Assembly: GCA_015493425.1 (NCBI GenBank)
Contig: WGDG01000103.1
Location: 1 to 5,201, forward strand
DNA: 5,201 nucleotides
Direction of reading: 5' to 3'
Source: Sulfurovum sp.
GTDB lineage: Bacteria; Campylobacterota; Campylobacteria; Campylobacterales; Sulfurovaceae
The notes beneath the pieces are model-generated. The model did no database searches and had not been told where the DNA came from. It saw only the letters and a program-made list of their open reading frames with translations. The translations under genes and the position numbers were made by a program. Position 1 is the first letter of the stretch. Each line of letters opens with the position of its first letter. Shown one piece after another: positions 1-5,188 of the stretch.

Positions 1-2
1 GT

Positions 3-683
3 TCAACCATGGCGATCGCCTTCTTCCTCATCCCCATTTTGATGAAAAGCAAGTTCGATATGACCCGTATGGACTACTGGAAAGTCTACCTGCCCGCAGT
101 CATTTTTGGAATCATTGCGATGGGGCCGGCCGCTGTACTGGGCGAAAAGTACGGCAAAGGCAAAGAGGTTTTTGTTGCATCTGTTCTATTTATCATTGCT
201 GCCTTTGCCATGATGGGCTTTAGCAGTAACTTCTGGATCTTCGCTGCAGGAGCGACCTTCTTCTTTATCGGATTCAACATGTTCGAACCGCTACTGCAAA
301 GCTTCGTTGCCAAATTTGCCAAAGTACACCAGAAAGGTGCTGCACTCGGTGTTGCCAACACCTTCTCCTACGTAGGTATTTTCCTTGGCGGTGCTATCGG
401 TGGTTGGATCTACGGTCAGTACCATGAAGAGGGCGTGGCTATTGCGGTAATTGTTCTTTCACTTTTCTGGATTGCATGGATTGTCAGCATGAGAAACCCG
501 GCATTGAGAAAAAACCTCTTTCTGTCTACCGATACATTTGATGAGAATAAACTTCTGACGTTAAAAAATGTAGAAGGGATTAACGATTTTTACACCAATA
601 AAACCGAAAAACTGATGGTCATCAAATACGAAGATGCCATCATCGACGAAGACACTATCCGTGGAATGCTGATCAAGGAGTAG
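3..683 (+). CDS. YajR-like MFS transporter, C-terminal half (5' end outside window)
   Basis: This is the 3' part of a major facilitator superfamily transporter of the inner membrane; the reading frame is open to the window edge, so the Met at position 9 is probably internal. Counting from that Met, residues 1-12 look like the end of TM7, followed by hydrophobic helices near 24-45, 53-70, 75-98, 113-136 and 141-159, which fits TM8-12 of a 12-helix protein. From memory it resembles E. coli YajR: DYWKVYL, GFNMFEPLL and the TM11 stretch GVANTFSYVGIFLGGAIGGW line up with YajR segments. YajR also carries a cytoplasmic ferredoxin-like YAM domain at its C-terminus, and residues about 180-224 here (LLTLKNVEGINDFY, then LMVIKYEDA) look like the same small alpha/beta domain. 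The substrate cannot be told; efflux is assumed for YajR relatives. The gene ends inside a terminator hairpin and converges on the next gene. Confidence 0.88.
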   Translation, partial: STMAIAFFLIPILMKSKFDMTRMDYWKVYLPAVIFGIIAMGPAAVLGEKYGKGKEVFVASVLFIIAAFAMMGFSSNFWIFAAGATFFFIGFNMFEPLLQSFVAKFAKVHQKGAALGVANTFSYVGIFLGGAIGGWIYGQYHEEGVAIAVIVLSLFWIAWIVSMRNPALRKNLFLSTDTFDENKLLTLKNVEGINDFYTNKTEKLMVIKYEDAIIDEDTIRGMLIKE

Positions 684-701
684 GGGCATCCCCTACTCTT
701 T
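675..701. terminator. Hairpin terminator between convergent genes, probably bidirectional
   Basis: A perfect 9-bp inverted repeat (GAGTAGGGG at 678-686, CCCCTACTC at 690-698) has a 3-base loop CAT. It extends by a G-T wobble and two A-T pairs to 675/701. On the plus strand it runs directly into TTTT, the form of a rho-independent terminator for the transporter gene. On the minus strand it is preceded by AAAA but followed by few Ts, so it is weaker for the opposing gene. The TAG stop codons of both convergent genes (681-683 plus, 695-693 minus) lie inside the stem. Confidence 0.8.
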
Positions 702-935
702 TAAAGAAGCGATGATCTCTTCCGCTTCTGCTTCATCCATATCCCCCGACTCAATATCTATCAACATTTCCAGACACTCATCGTGCATTTTTTGAAACTC
801 TTCAAGCTCTTCTCTGTCGCCTATGGACATCATCCCCTCATGCCGCGCTTCCCGAAAACGCTGGTCAATCTCTTTTTCAAGATCAGGCACTACAACTGTT
901 GTAAGAAACTGTTTGAGTTTTTCTATATTGTTCAT
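693..935 (-). CDS. Small acidic protein of unknown function (80 aa)
   Basis: I do not recognise this protein. It is short, soluble in appearance and strongly acidic: 24 Asp/Glu against 9 Lys/Arg. It reads as mostly helical, with likely helices near residues 3-32, 39-62 and 67-79. There is one Cys (54), no signal peptide, no membrane segment and no metal-binding motif. That it is a real gene is supported by an ATG preceded by a good ribosome binding site (AAGGGAA, 5 bases before the start), an extended -10 promoter upstream, and a fitted terminator at the stop codon. It stands alone on the minus strand between a convergent transporter gene and a spacer, so its neighbours say little about its job. 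A small binding or regulatory protein is possible, but nothing in the sequence shows it. Confidence 0.8.
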   Translation of the reverse strand: MNNIEKLKQFLTTVVVPDLEKEIDQRFREARHEGMMSIGDREELEEFQKMHDECLEMLIDIESGDMDEAEAEEIIASLKE

Positions 936-964
936 ATATATTCCCTTATTGTATCATCTATGGT

Positions 965-973
965 ATTGTAGCA
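965..973 (-). promoter_or_regulatory. Extended -10 promoter of the 80-aa protein gene
   Basis: On the minus strand TGCTACAAT (extended -10) follows a T-rich run (TTATTTT), with no clear -35 box, the usual form of housekeeping promoters in Campylobacterota. Transcription would start near 958, giving a leader of about 23 bases that contains the AAGGGAA ribosome binding site. A second TACAAT lies at 953-948 but would start transcription too close to the ribosome binding site to be the main signal. Confidence 0.55.
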
Positions 974-1001
974 AAAATAACCGTGGCTATCACCATAATG
1001 T

Positions 1002-1047
1002 TTCACAGGTGCGTGGTTACGCACCCTACGCGGGATGGGTGTGTGAA
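1002..1047. repeat. REP-like palindrome (GTAG foot) within a 46-bp region of nested inverted repeats
   Basis: On the minus strand a GTAG tetranucleotide (1029-1026) stands directly before a perfect 7-bp hairpin, GGTGCGT (1025-1019), loop AACC, ACGCACC (1014-1008). GTAG followed at once by a palindrome is the pattern of REP sequences mobilised by REP-associated tyrosine transposases (RAYT/TnpA-REP). On the plus strand a direct repeat of the first arm follows (GGTGTGTG at 1038-1045 against GGTGCGTG at 1008-1015). The middle arm can therefore pair either way: the second hairpin joins 1019-1026 to 1037-1044 with 8 pairs, one of them G-U. The whole is flanked by TTCACA (1002-1007) and TGTGAA (1042-1047). 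No transposase is present here. The REP assignment is inference from form; copy number is unknown. Confidence 0.5.
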
Positions 1048-1107
1048 TTGTACAGATGGTATGAGAGTTAGTATTTAAATGAAAAATGTTGAAGATTTGT
1101 ACTGACA

Positions 1108-1134
1108 GTTCAGCTTGAACCCCGTGTATACGGG
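1108..1134 (-). other. Two adjacent small hairpins just downstream of tRNA-Pro
   Basis: Reading in the direction of the tRNA, a hairpin CCCGT-ATAC-ACGGG (1134-1121) begins 7 bases after the encoded CCA and is followed without a gap by GTTCA-AGC-TGAAC (1120-1108). Neither is followed by a run of Ts, so this is not a standard rho-independent terminator. They may mark the 3' end of the tRNA precursor or hinder read-through. Confidence 0.35.
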
Positions 1135-1141
1135 CTTTCAA

Positions 1142-1219
1142 TGGTCGGAGTGACAGGACTTGAACCTGCGACCTCTACCACCCCAAGGTAGCGCGCTAGC
1201 CAGACTGCGCCACACCCCG
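1142..1219 (-). tRNA. tRNA-Pro, anticodon GGG
   Basis: The cloverleaf can be built completely. The acceptor stem pairs CGGGGTG with CACTCCG (one G-T pair), followed by discriminator A and an encoded CCA (1144-1142). The D-stem is GCGC/GCGC with a 10-base loop AGTCTGGCTA. The anticodon stem is CTACC/GGTAG with loop TTGGGGT, placing anticodon GGG at 1184-1182. The variable loop is AGGTC, and the T-stem GCAGG/CCTGT encloses TTCAAGT. The 5' C1 and A73 fit bacterial tRNA-Pro. GGG reads CCC and CCU codons, so another tRNA-Pro (UGG) is expected elsewhere in the genome. The gene lies behind tkt on the same strand but has its own -10 box. Confidence 0.97.
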
Positions 1220-1236
1220 ACATTTTGGAGAGTGTG

Positions 1237-1242
1237 ATTATA
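1237..1242 (-). promoter_or_regulatory. -10 box of tRNA-Pro (TATAAT)
   Basis: A consensus TATAAT lies on the minus strand 17 bases upstream of the tRNA 5' end. A start near 1230 would leave a leader of about 11 bases for RNase P to remove. No good -35 box is seen. A small inverted repeat (AGAGC-TTCT-GCTCT, 1255-1242 on the minus strand) runs into the -10 box. Confidence 0.6.
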
Positions 1243-1268
1243 GAGCAGAAGCTCTTAAAGGGGGTTTA

Positions 1269-1289
1269 GGAAAAGACTCAGTCTTTTCC
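1269..1289 (-). terminator. Perfect palindrome at the tkt stop codon, possible operon terminator
   Basis: GGAAAAGAC (1269-1277) and GTCTTTTCC (1281-1289) form a perfect 9-bp inverted repeat whose 3-base loop (1278-1280) is exactly the TGA stop codon of tkt. It sits at the end of the ispA-tkt operon, just before the tRNA promoter. The Ts lie within the 3' arm and the following bases are TAAACCCCC, so it is not a textbook rho-independent terminator. It could instead protect the mRNA 3' end. Confidence 0.45.
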
Positions 1290-3263
1290 CAGGTCGATTT
1301 TTTTGTACTCTACACCCATCAGCGCACATCCGCGCTTAGTAATGTTCTGGATGGTGAAGCCGAATTTCTCAAAGAGTGCATCGGCAGGCGCAGAGGCACC
1401 GAATGTGTCCATGCCCAGCACATCATCTGCGTAGCGGTAGTACTCAGTTGCTCTGGCTGCTTCTACCGCAAGCACTTTGGTATTCGGGTCAACTACTGCA
1501 GCCTTGTAGGTATCATCCTGCTCGTTAAAGAGGTCAAGACACGGTACGGATACAACATTGGCTTTGACACCCAGCACTTCGAGATGACAGGCCGCCTGGA
1601 GGCATGGCATCAACTCGCTTCCGCTTGCCATCAGTGTCATTGTAGCGCCCTCACGCTTCTTGACAATATAGGCACCTCTGCTCACCTCGCCAAAGTCACG
1701 TTTTGGCTTGAGTGTTTTAAGCTTCTGACGGCTGAGTACAAAACCGTGCGGTGCTTTCATCGTAAGTGCTGTTTTCCAGGCTTCAACATTTTCTGTCGCA
1801 TCTGCGGGTCTCCAAACATAGAAGTCAGGCAGTGCCCTAAACTGGCTGAGATGCTCGATAGGCTCATGTGTCGGGCCGTCTTCACCCACACCGATACTGT
1901 CATGTGTCCAGACAAAGAAATTCTGAATACCTGTCAGTGCTGCAATACGTGCTGCGGGCTTGAGGTAGTCAGAAAAGACAAAGAAAGTCGCATTGAACGG
2001 AATAGTCGTACCGTAAAGTGCCATCGCATTGGTGATGGCTGCCATAGCATGTTCACGGATACCAAAATGCAGGTTCTTGCCTTTAGGGAAGTTACCCATA
2101 TCTTTGAGTTCAGTTTTGTTGCTTGGGGCAAGGTCAGCCGAGCCGCCGAGGAAGCTCGGTACCGCTTTGGCGATGGCATTGAGGATCTTTCCGTTGGAGT
2201 CACGGGTTGCCATCGCGTCAGTGTCACTGAAATCAGGATATTCTATGGAAGAGAAATCGGGATGCAGCAGTGCTTCCAGCGCTACATTCTGCTCTACAAG
2301 AGGTGCCTCTTTCTGACGGTGAATCCACTCTTTTTCAGCCATTTCACCCTTCTCTACCGCACATCTGAAACGCAGCAATACATCTTCGGGAATCTGGAAC
2401 GTTTTGTCAGGGTCGAACCCTTCTTTGGCTTTGGATTCACGGATAATTGCTTCACCAAGCGGAGCACCGTGGGTATGGTGGGTTCCCTCAAGCTCTCCCG
2501 CACCCTTTCCGATAATGGTATTGGCAATAATGATAGTCGGTCTGTCCGCATTTTTTGCTTTTGTCAACACTTCATCGATCTTGTCGTAGCAGTGCCCATT
2601 GACGGTAAGCACGTTCCATTTCTGCGCTTCAAAACGCTTGGCAACATCTTCGCTCCAGGCAATATTGGTGTCACCTTCAATGGTGATCTCGTTGGAGTCA
2701 TAGATAAGGATAAGGTCTTTAAGTTTCAGATGTCCCGCAAGTGCACACGCTTCATAGCTGATACCTTCCATCAGGTCACCGTCACCACACAGGCAGTACA
2801 CCTTGTGGTCGATGAGCTCACAGGTTTCGGAGTTGACCTGTTCTTTGGTGAACGCTTCTGCCATGGCAAAACCTACGGCGTTTGCAATTCCCTGTCCCAG
2901 CGGTCCGGTAGTGATCTCTACACCCGGTGTATGGCCGTATTCCGGATGACCCGGTGTTTTGGAGTCAAGCTGACGGAAGTTCTTGAGATCGTCCAGAGAA
3001 ACATCGTACCCCCACAGGTGCAGCAGTGAATAGATGAGTCCTGTCGCATGTCCACCGGAGAATACCAGTCTGTCACGGTTGAGCCACTTCGGATTTTTGG
3101 GGTTGTGAGAGAGATGCTCGGAGAGTACCACTGCAATATCTGCCAGTCCCATCGGTGCACCCGGATGTCCGGAGTTGGCTTTCTGTACCATATCTGCTGC
3201 CAGAAAACGGATCGTGTTGGCCATCTTTTTTCGCATTTTGTTCTCTTCGGTCATTGTTGCCAT
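1278..3263 (-). CDS. tkt: Transketolase
   Basis: Thiamine diphosphate enzyme of the cytoplasm that moves two-carbon ketol units between sugar phosphates in the non-oxidative pentose phosphate pathway, yielding pentoses and erythrose 4-phosphate. At 661 residues it has the usual full length. The N-terminal signature is RFLAADMVQKANSGHPGAPMG (19-39). The cofactor diphosphate site follows with GDG (160-162) and N191, and HHTHG lies at 262-266. The pyrimidine domain carries the catalytic Glu in REHAM (E404) and the second signature GEDGPTHEP (460-468). Conserved substrate-site His residues appear at H33, H72, H106 and H466. A C-terminal domain covers about 535-661. The ATG at 3263 is chosen because AAAGGAA lies 7-8 bases upstream; the Met at residue 4 would be too far from it. 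The gene follows ispA by 12 bases, so the two are co-transcribed. The stop codon lies in a palindrome loop. Confidence 0.98.
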   Translation of the reverse strand: MATMTEENKMRKKMANTIRFLAADMVQKANSGHPGAPMGLADIAVVLSEHLSHNPKNPKWLNRDRLVFSGGHATGLIYSLLHLWGYDVSLDDLKNFRQLDSKTPGHPEYGHTPGVEITTGPLGQGIANAVGFAMAEAFTKEQVNSETCELIDHKVYCLCGDGDLMEGISYEACALAGHLKLKDLILIYDSNEITIEGDTNIAWSEDVAKRFEAQKWNVLTVNGHCYDKIDEVLTKAKNADRPTIIIANTIIGKGAGELEGTHHTHGAPLGEAIIRESKAKEGFDPDKTFQIPEDVLLRFRCAVEKGEMAEKEWIHRQKEAPLVEQNVALEALLHPDFSSIEYPDFSDTDAMATRDSNGKILNAIAKAVPSFLGGSADLAPSNKTELKDMGNFPKGKNLHFGIREHAMAAITNAMALYGTTIPFNATFFVFSDYLKPAARIAALTGIQNFFVWTHDSIGVGEDGPTHEPIEHLSQFRALPDFYVWRPADATENVEAWKTALTMKAPHGFVLSRQKLKTLKPKRDFGEVSRGAYIVKKREGATMTLMASGSELMPCLQAACHLEVLGVKANVVSVPCLDLFNEQDDTYKAAVVDPNTKVLAVEAARATEYYRYADDVLGMDTFGASAPADALFEKFGFTIQNITKRGCALMGVEYKKIDLGKD

Positions 3264-3270
3264 AGGTCTT

Positions 3271-3277
3271 TTCCTTT
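3271..3277 (-). promoter_or_regulatory. tkt ribosome binding site overlapping the ispA stop codon
   Basis: AAAGGAA on the minus strand shares bases with the TAA stop of ispA (3278-3276). Ribosomes ending ispA would be placed at the tkt start site, which favours linked translation of the two genes. Confidence 0.75.
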
Positions 3278-4124
3278 ATTGGTGTCTGTATAAATATTGT
3301 TCCATCAATGGACGGAGTGCGTTCTGCATCGTTTCATCGAACGATTCAAACCGTCTTTGCAAATCTTTTGCCAAAGCATCGGCTTCGCTAACCGCTGCCT
3401 CCAGTCCCAAAAGATTGACAAAGCTGTTTTTGTCACTGTCGTTTCCGGTCGTCTTACCCGCTTCAGCTTCACTCTGGGTTTCATCTATGATGTCATCTTG
3501 TATCTGAAAGAGCAGGCCGAGATCAATACCGAAGTCATAGAGTGCTTTTTGTACACTACCTTCCAGTCCGACGATCACCGCACCCATCTGCAGACTGGCA
3601 GCAATGAGCTTGGCAGTCTTGTTGGTGTGCAGTACCTTGACCTCATCGAGCGTAAGCGGCTTGTTCTCGAACCAGCAGTCTATCGCCTGTCCAAGTACCA
3701 TACCCTGCGAGCCGCCGTTCTCTGCCAGCAGAGTAATAAGCTTGACCTTGACATCTTCACGCAGCGGTGCTTTGGCAATCAGCAAAAAGGCATCGGTATT
3801 GAGTGCATCTCCTGCCAAAATAGCCGTTACTTCGTCAAAACGTTTATGCAGCGTGGGATGACCGCGACGCAGGTCGGCATTGTCCATCGCAGGGAGATCA
3901 TCGTGAATGAGTGAATAGGTGTGGAACATCTCCAGTGCAAGCGCCACAGGTAGTGCGGAGTCGTGCAACATCGGCTCATAAGCATCGACAATGCTCAGCA
4001 GCAGCATCGGTCTGAAGCGCTTTCCGCCTGCTTGCAGCATGGCACCCAGCGCCTCTTCATAGAGAGGATGAAAAGTGTGTACTTTTGGCAAATTGCGGGA
4101 AAGGTAGGTTTCAAACTGCTGCAT
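3276..4124 (-). CDS. ispA: Farnesyl diphosphate synthase (short-chain polyprenyl synthetase)
   Basis: Condenses dimethylallyl and geranyl diphosphate with isopentenyl diphosphate to give C15 farnesyl diphosphate, the precursor of undecaprenyl carrier lipid and quinone tails. The all-helical family shows in its motifs. Counting from the chosen ATG, these are GGKRFRP near 33-39, the first Asp-rich motif DDLPAMD at 75-81 followed by LRRGHPT, and the second Asp-rich motif DDIID at 210-214 with KTTGND after it. The two-residue insertion in the first motif and a Tyr five residues before it match E. coli IspA, which points to a C15 product, though a C20 product cannot be ruled out. ATG at 4124 is preferred (282 aa); the TTG one codon earlier is also open, but GAAGAG is better spaced (5 bases) from the ATG. 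It is the first gene of an operon with tkt. Confidence 0.95.
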   Translation of the reverse strand: MQQFETYLSRNLPKVHTFHPLYEEALGAMLQAGGKRFRPMLLLSIVDAYEPMLHDSALPVALALEMFHTYSLIHDDLPAMDNADLRRGHPTLHKRFDEVTAILAGDALNTDAFLLIAKAPLREDVKVKLITLLAENGGSQGMVLGQAIDCWFENKPLTLDEVKVLHTNKTAKLIAASLQMGAVIVGLEGSVQKALYDFGIDLGLLFQIQDDIIDETQSEAEAGKTTGNDSDKNSFVNLLGLEAAVSEADALAKDLQRRFESFDETMQNALRPLMEQYLYRHQ

Positions 4125-4146
4125 CAATGCTCTTCATAGGAAATTG

Positions 4147-4174
4147 TTGCAATTATATCTAATTACGATAAAAT
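4147..4174 (+). promoter_or_regulatory. Promoter of the membrane protein pair; start at or near the ATG
   Basis: TTGCAA (4147-4152) and TAAAAT (4169-4174) are 16 bases apart on the plus strand, a reasonable -35/-10 pair. The expected start, 6-7 bases after the -10 box, falls at about 4181, the A of the start codon. No Shine-Dalgarno sequence precedes that ATG (AATAAGTGT), so the mRNA may be leaderless. Confidence 0.45.
4152..4157 (-). promoter_or_regulatory. -10 box of the ispA-tkt operon (TATAAT)
   Basis: A consensus TATAAT on the minus strand lies 27 bases before the ispA ATG, preceded by an AT-rich stretch with TTATTTTA. A start near 4145 leaves a leader of about 20 bases that includes GAAGAG. 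It overlaps the promoter proposed for the divergent gene. Confidence 0.6.
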
Positions 4175-4180
4175 AAGTGT

Positions 4181-4414
4181 ATGGAAAAAGAACAAAAACT
4201 GACACTTATTGTATGGTTAAAAAGAATCAGCGCCGGACTTACTGTTACAGTATGGCTGTATGTCCTTATTATTTTTATCAATGATCCTGCTCCCTTTTCT
4301 CAGCTCGTCCCCTACTGTATGGGAAGTACCATGCTCATTTTCGGCATTCTGACCGGTATTTTCAAAGGGCTTGAATATTGGGAAAACACACTTAAAACAG
4401 AGGAAAAAAAGTGA
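4181..4414 (+). CDS. Small two-helix membrane protein, unknown function (77 aa)
   Basis: I do not recognise a family. The sequence shows a charged N-terminus (MEKEQK), a hydrophobic helix near residues 17-34, a short loop with Pro (NDPAPFSQ), a second helix near 41-61, and a Lys/Glu-rich tail ending KTEEKK. By the positive-inside rule both ends should face the cytoplasm, with the loop outside. There is no cleavable signal peptide. The ATG has no visible ribosome binding site, while a -10 box ends 6 bases upstream, so translation may be leaderless. Its TGA overlaps the GTG of the next gene (GTGA), which suggests the two products are made together and may form one complex. It diverges from ispA. 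It could be a small scaffold or holin-like protein, but nothing here decides that. Confidence 0.8.
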   Translation: MEKEQKLTLIVWLKRISAGLTVTVWLYVLIIFINDPAPFSQLVPYCMGSTMLIFGILTGIFKGLEYWENTLKTEEKK

Positions 4415-4647
4415 AGAAGAAAACAGTTAAAAAATCGACACTGCTCAATATGAAGGGAGTGCTTATTCTTTTGGCATTCGGTATTTGGGTAAACCTGCTG
4501 ATGGAAGCCAAAGAAAATATCGGGTCGATAGAAGATGCCTTCAGCCAGCTTGGAAGCAACACGCTGCTGCTTATTGTCGGTACTTACATCGTTGTCGTTG
4601 TTGTCGGCCTCATCTTCGAAGGGGAAGAGACCGACAGGATGCTTTAG
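4411..4647 (+). CDS. Small two-helix membrane protein, unknown function (78 aa), coupled to preceding gene
   Basis: No family is recognised. A Lys-rich N-terminus (MKKKTVKK) is followed by a hydrophobic helix near residues 16-31, a polar loop with acidic residues (MEAKENIGSIEDAFSQ), a Val-rich helix near 51-69, and a short acidic tail (GEETDRML). The topology is probably both ends in the cytoplasm. The start is GTG, overlapping the previous stop by four bases (GTGA), with AGAGGA ending 6 bases upstream inside the preceding gene; the ATG at 4450 lacks such a site. Size and topology resemble the first protein of the pair, but I see no clear sequence match between them, so descent from a duplication is only a guess. 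Its TAG overlaps the stop of aroK on the other strand. Confidence 0.8.
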   Translation: MKKKTVKKSTLLNMKGVLILLAFGIWVNLLMEAKENIGSIEDAFSQLGSNTLLLIVGTYIVVVVVGLIFEGEETDRML

Positions 4648-5156
4648 ACTTTACATTTTTTGGCAATCTCTTTGAGCTGTTCTTCCAATGAAAGTTTTTC
4701 AACATCAATGATAACGTCGGCTGCTTTTTTATAGGCTTTCTCTCTCTCGGCATAGAGTTTTTTCGCTTTTTTCGGGTCTTGAAACAGAGGACGCTTTGCG
4801 AGTTTCTGCTTACTGTTTTTGGCTGTTTTAAGGCGATTGTGTATCCATTCAAACGATGCATCGAGCAGAACCACTGTACCAAGCTTCTTCAGATTGTTCA
4901 CCTTGTAAAATCCGCCGCCGCAGGAGACCAGCGTACCGGTCACACATTGCTCGATCCAGTCAGCTGTCTCCTGTTCACACTTGCGAAAATAGGCTTCACC
5001 TTTTTTTTCGAAGATCTTCTTGACCTCTTTGTTCTCTTTAGACTCGATAAGATCGTCCGTATCGATATTGTATACCCCGTACTTCTTCGCAAAGGCACGC
5101 GCCGTCGTACCCTTGCCTACCCCCATAAACCCGATCAGAATGATATTTTTTTTCAC
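4644..5156 (-). CDS. aroK: Shikimate kinase with GKGT P-loop variant
   Basis: Phosphorylates the 3-hydroxyl of shikimate with ATP in the cytoplasm, the fifth step towards chorismate and the aromatic amino acids. The protein has 170 residues, normal for AroK. The P-loop is GFMGVGKGT (9-17), where most AroK proteins have GKS or GKT. Shikimate-binding residues follow at D34 (IDTDD), R58 (EAYFRKCE), GGG (80-82) and R138 (EREKAY), and the lid Arg is R122 (KRPLF). The GTG at 5156 gives the standard N-terminus MKKNIILIGFMG and canonical numbering. An in-frame GTG at 5189 would add 11 residues but would lie upstream of a likely -10 box and has no ribosome binding site. The ribosome binding site here is weak (AGAAAG, 9 bases off). 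The gene is convergent with the small membrane pair. Confidence 0.94.
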   Translation of the reverse strand: MKKNIILIGFMGVGKGTTARAFAKKYGVYNIDTDDLIESKENKEVKKIFEKKGEAYFRKCEQETADWIEQCVTGTLVSCGGGFYKVNNLKKLGTVVLLDASFEWIHNRLKTAKNSKQKLAKRPLFQDPKKAKKLYAEREKAYKKAADVIIDVEKLSLEEQLKEIAKKCKV

Positions 5157-5179
5157 AATACAATACTTTCTAATTTCTA

Positions 5180-5188
5180 ATTTTATCA
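5180..5188 (-). promoter_or_regulatory. Extended -10 promoter of aroK
   Basis: TGATAAAAT on the minus strand gives a start near 5173 and a leader of about 17 bases before the GTG at 5156. A tandem pair of 7-base repeats (TTCTAAT on the plus strand, 5168-5181) covers the end of the -10 box and the leader. Another TACAAT at 5200-5195 could be a second, upstream -10 box. Confidence 0.45.

Noticed and set aside
932..1141. A 69-codon frame on the minus strand across the tRNA spacer
   Set aside because: It begins right at the tRNA 3' end, runs through the hairpins and the REP-like element, and has no ribosome binding site.
1142..1219. tRNA-Pro as an integration site for a genomic island
   Set aside because: No integrase gene and no repeated tRNA 3' segment are seen in the window, and the flanking genes are housekeeping.
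1242..1255. Inverted repeat AGAGC-TTCT-GCTCT after tkt as a terminator
   Set aside because: The stem is only 5 bp, has no T-run after it, and runs into the tRNA -10 box. It is too weak to call as a separate feature.
1584..3029. A 481-codon open frame antisense to tkt
   Set aside because: tkt is certain in this region. The antisense product is rich in Cys, His and Phe with no recognisable domain, and no ribosome binding site stands out before it. It is explained by codon bias in tkt.
3297..3914. A 205-codon open frame antisense to ispA
   Set aside because: It lies wholly inside ispA, whose motifs are clear, and its product has no recognisable features.
4114..4137. A very short frame (ATG AAG AGC ... 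TGA) overlapping the ispA start on the minus strand
   Set aside because: No ribosome binding site precedes it and its eight codons show no attenuator-like content. Its overlap with the ispA start is most likely chance.
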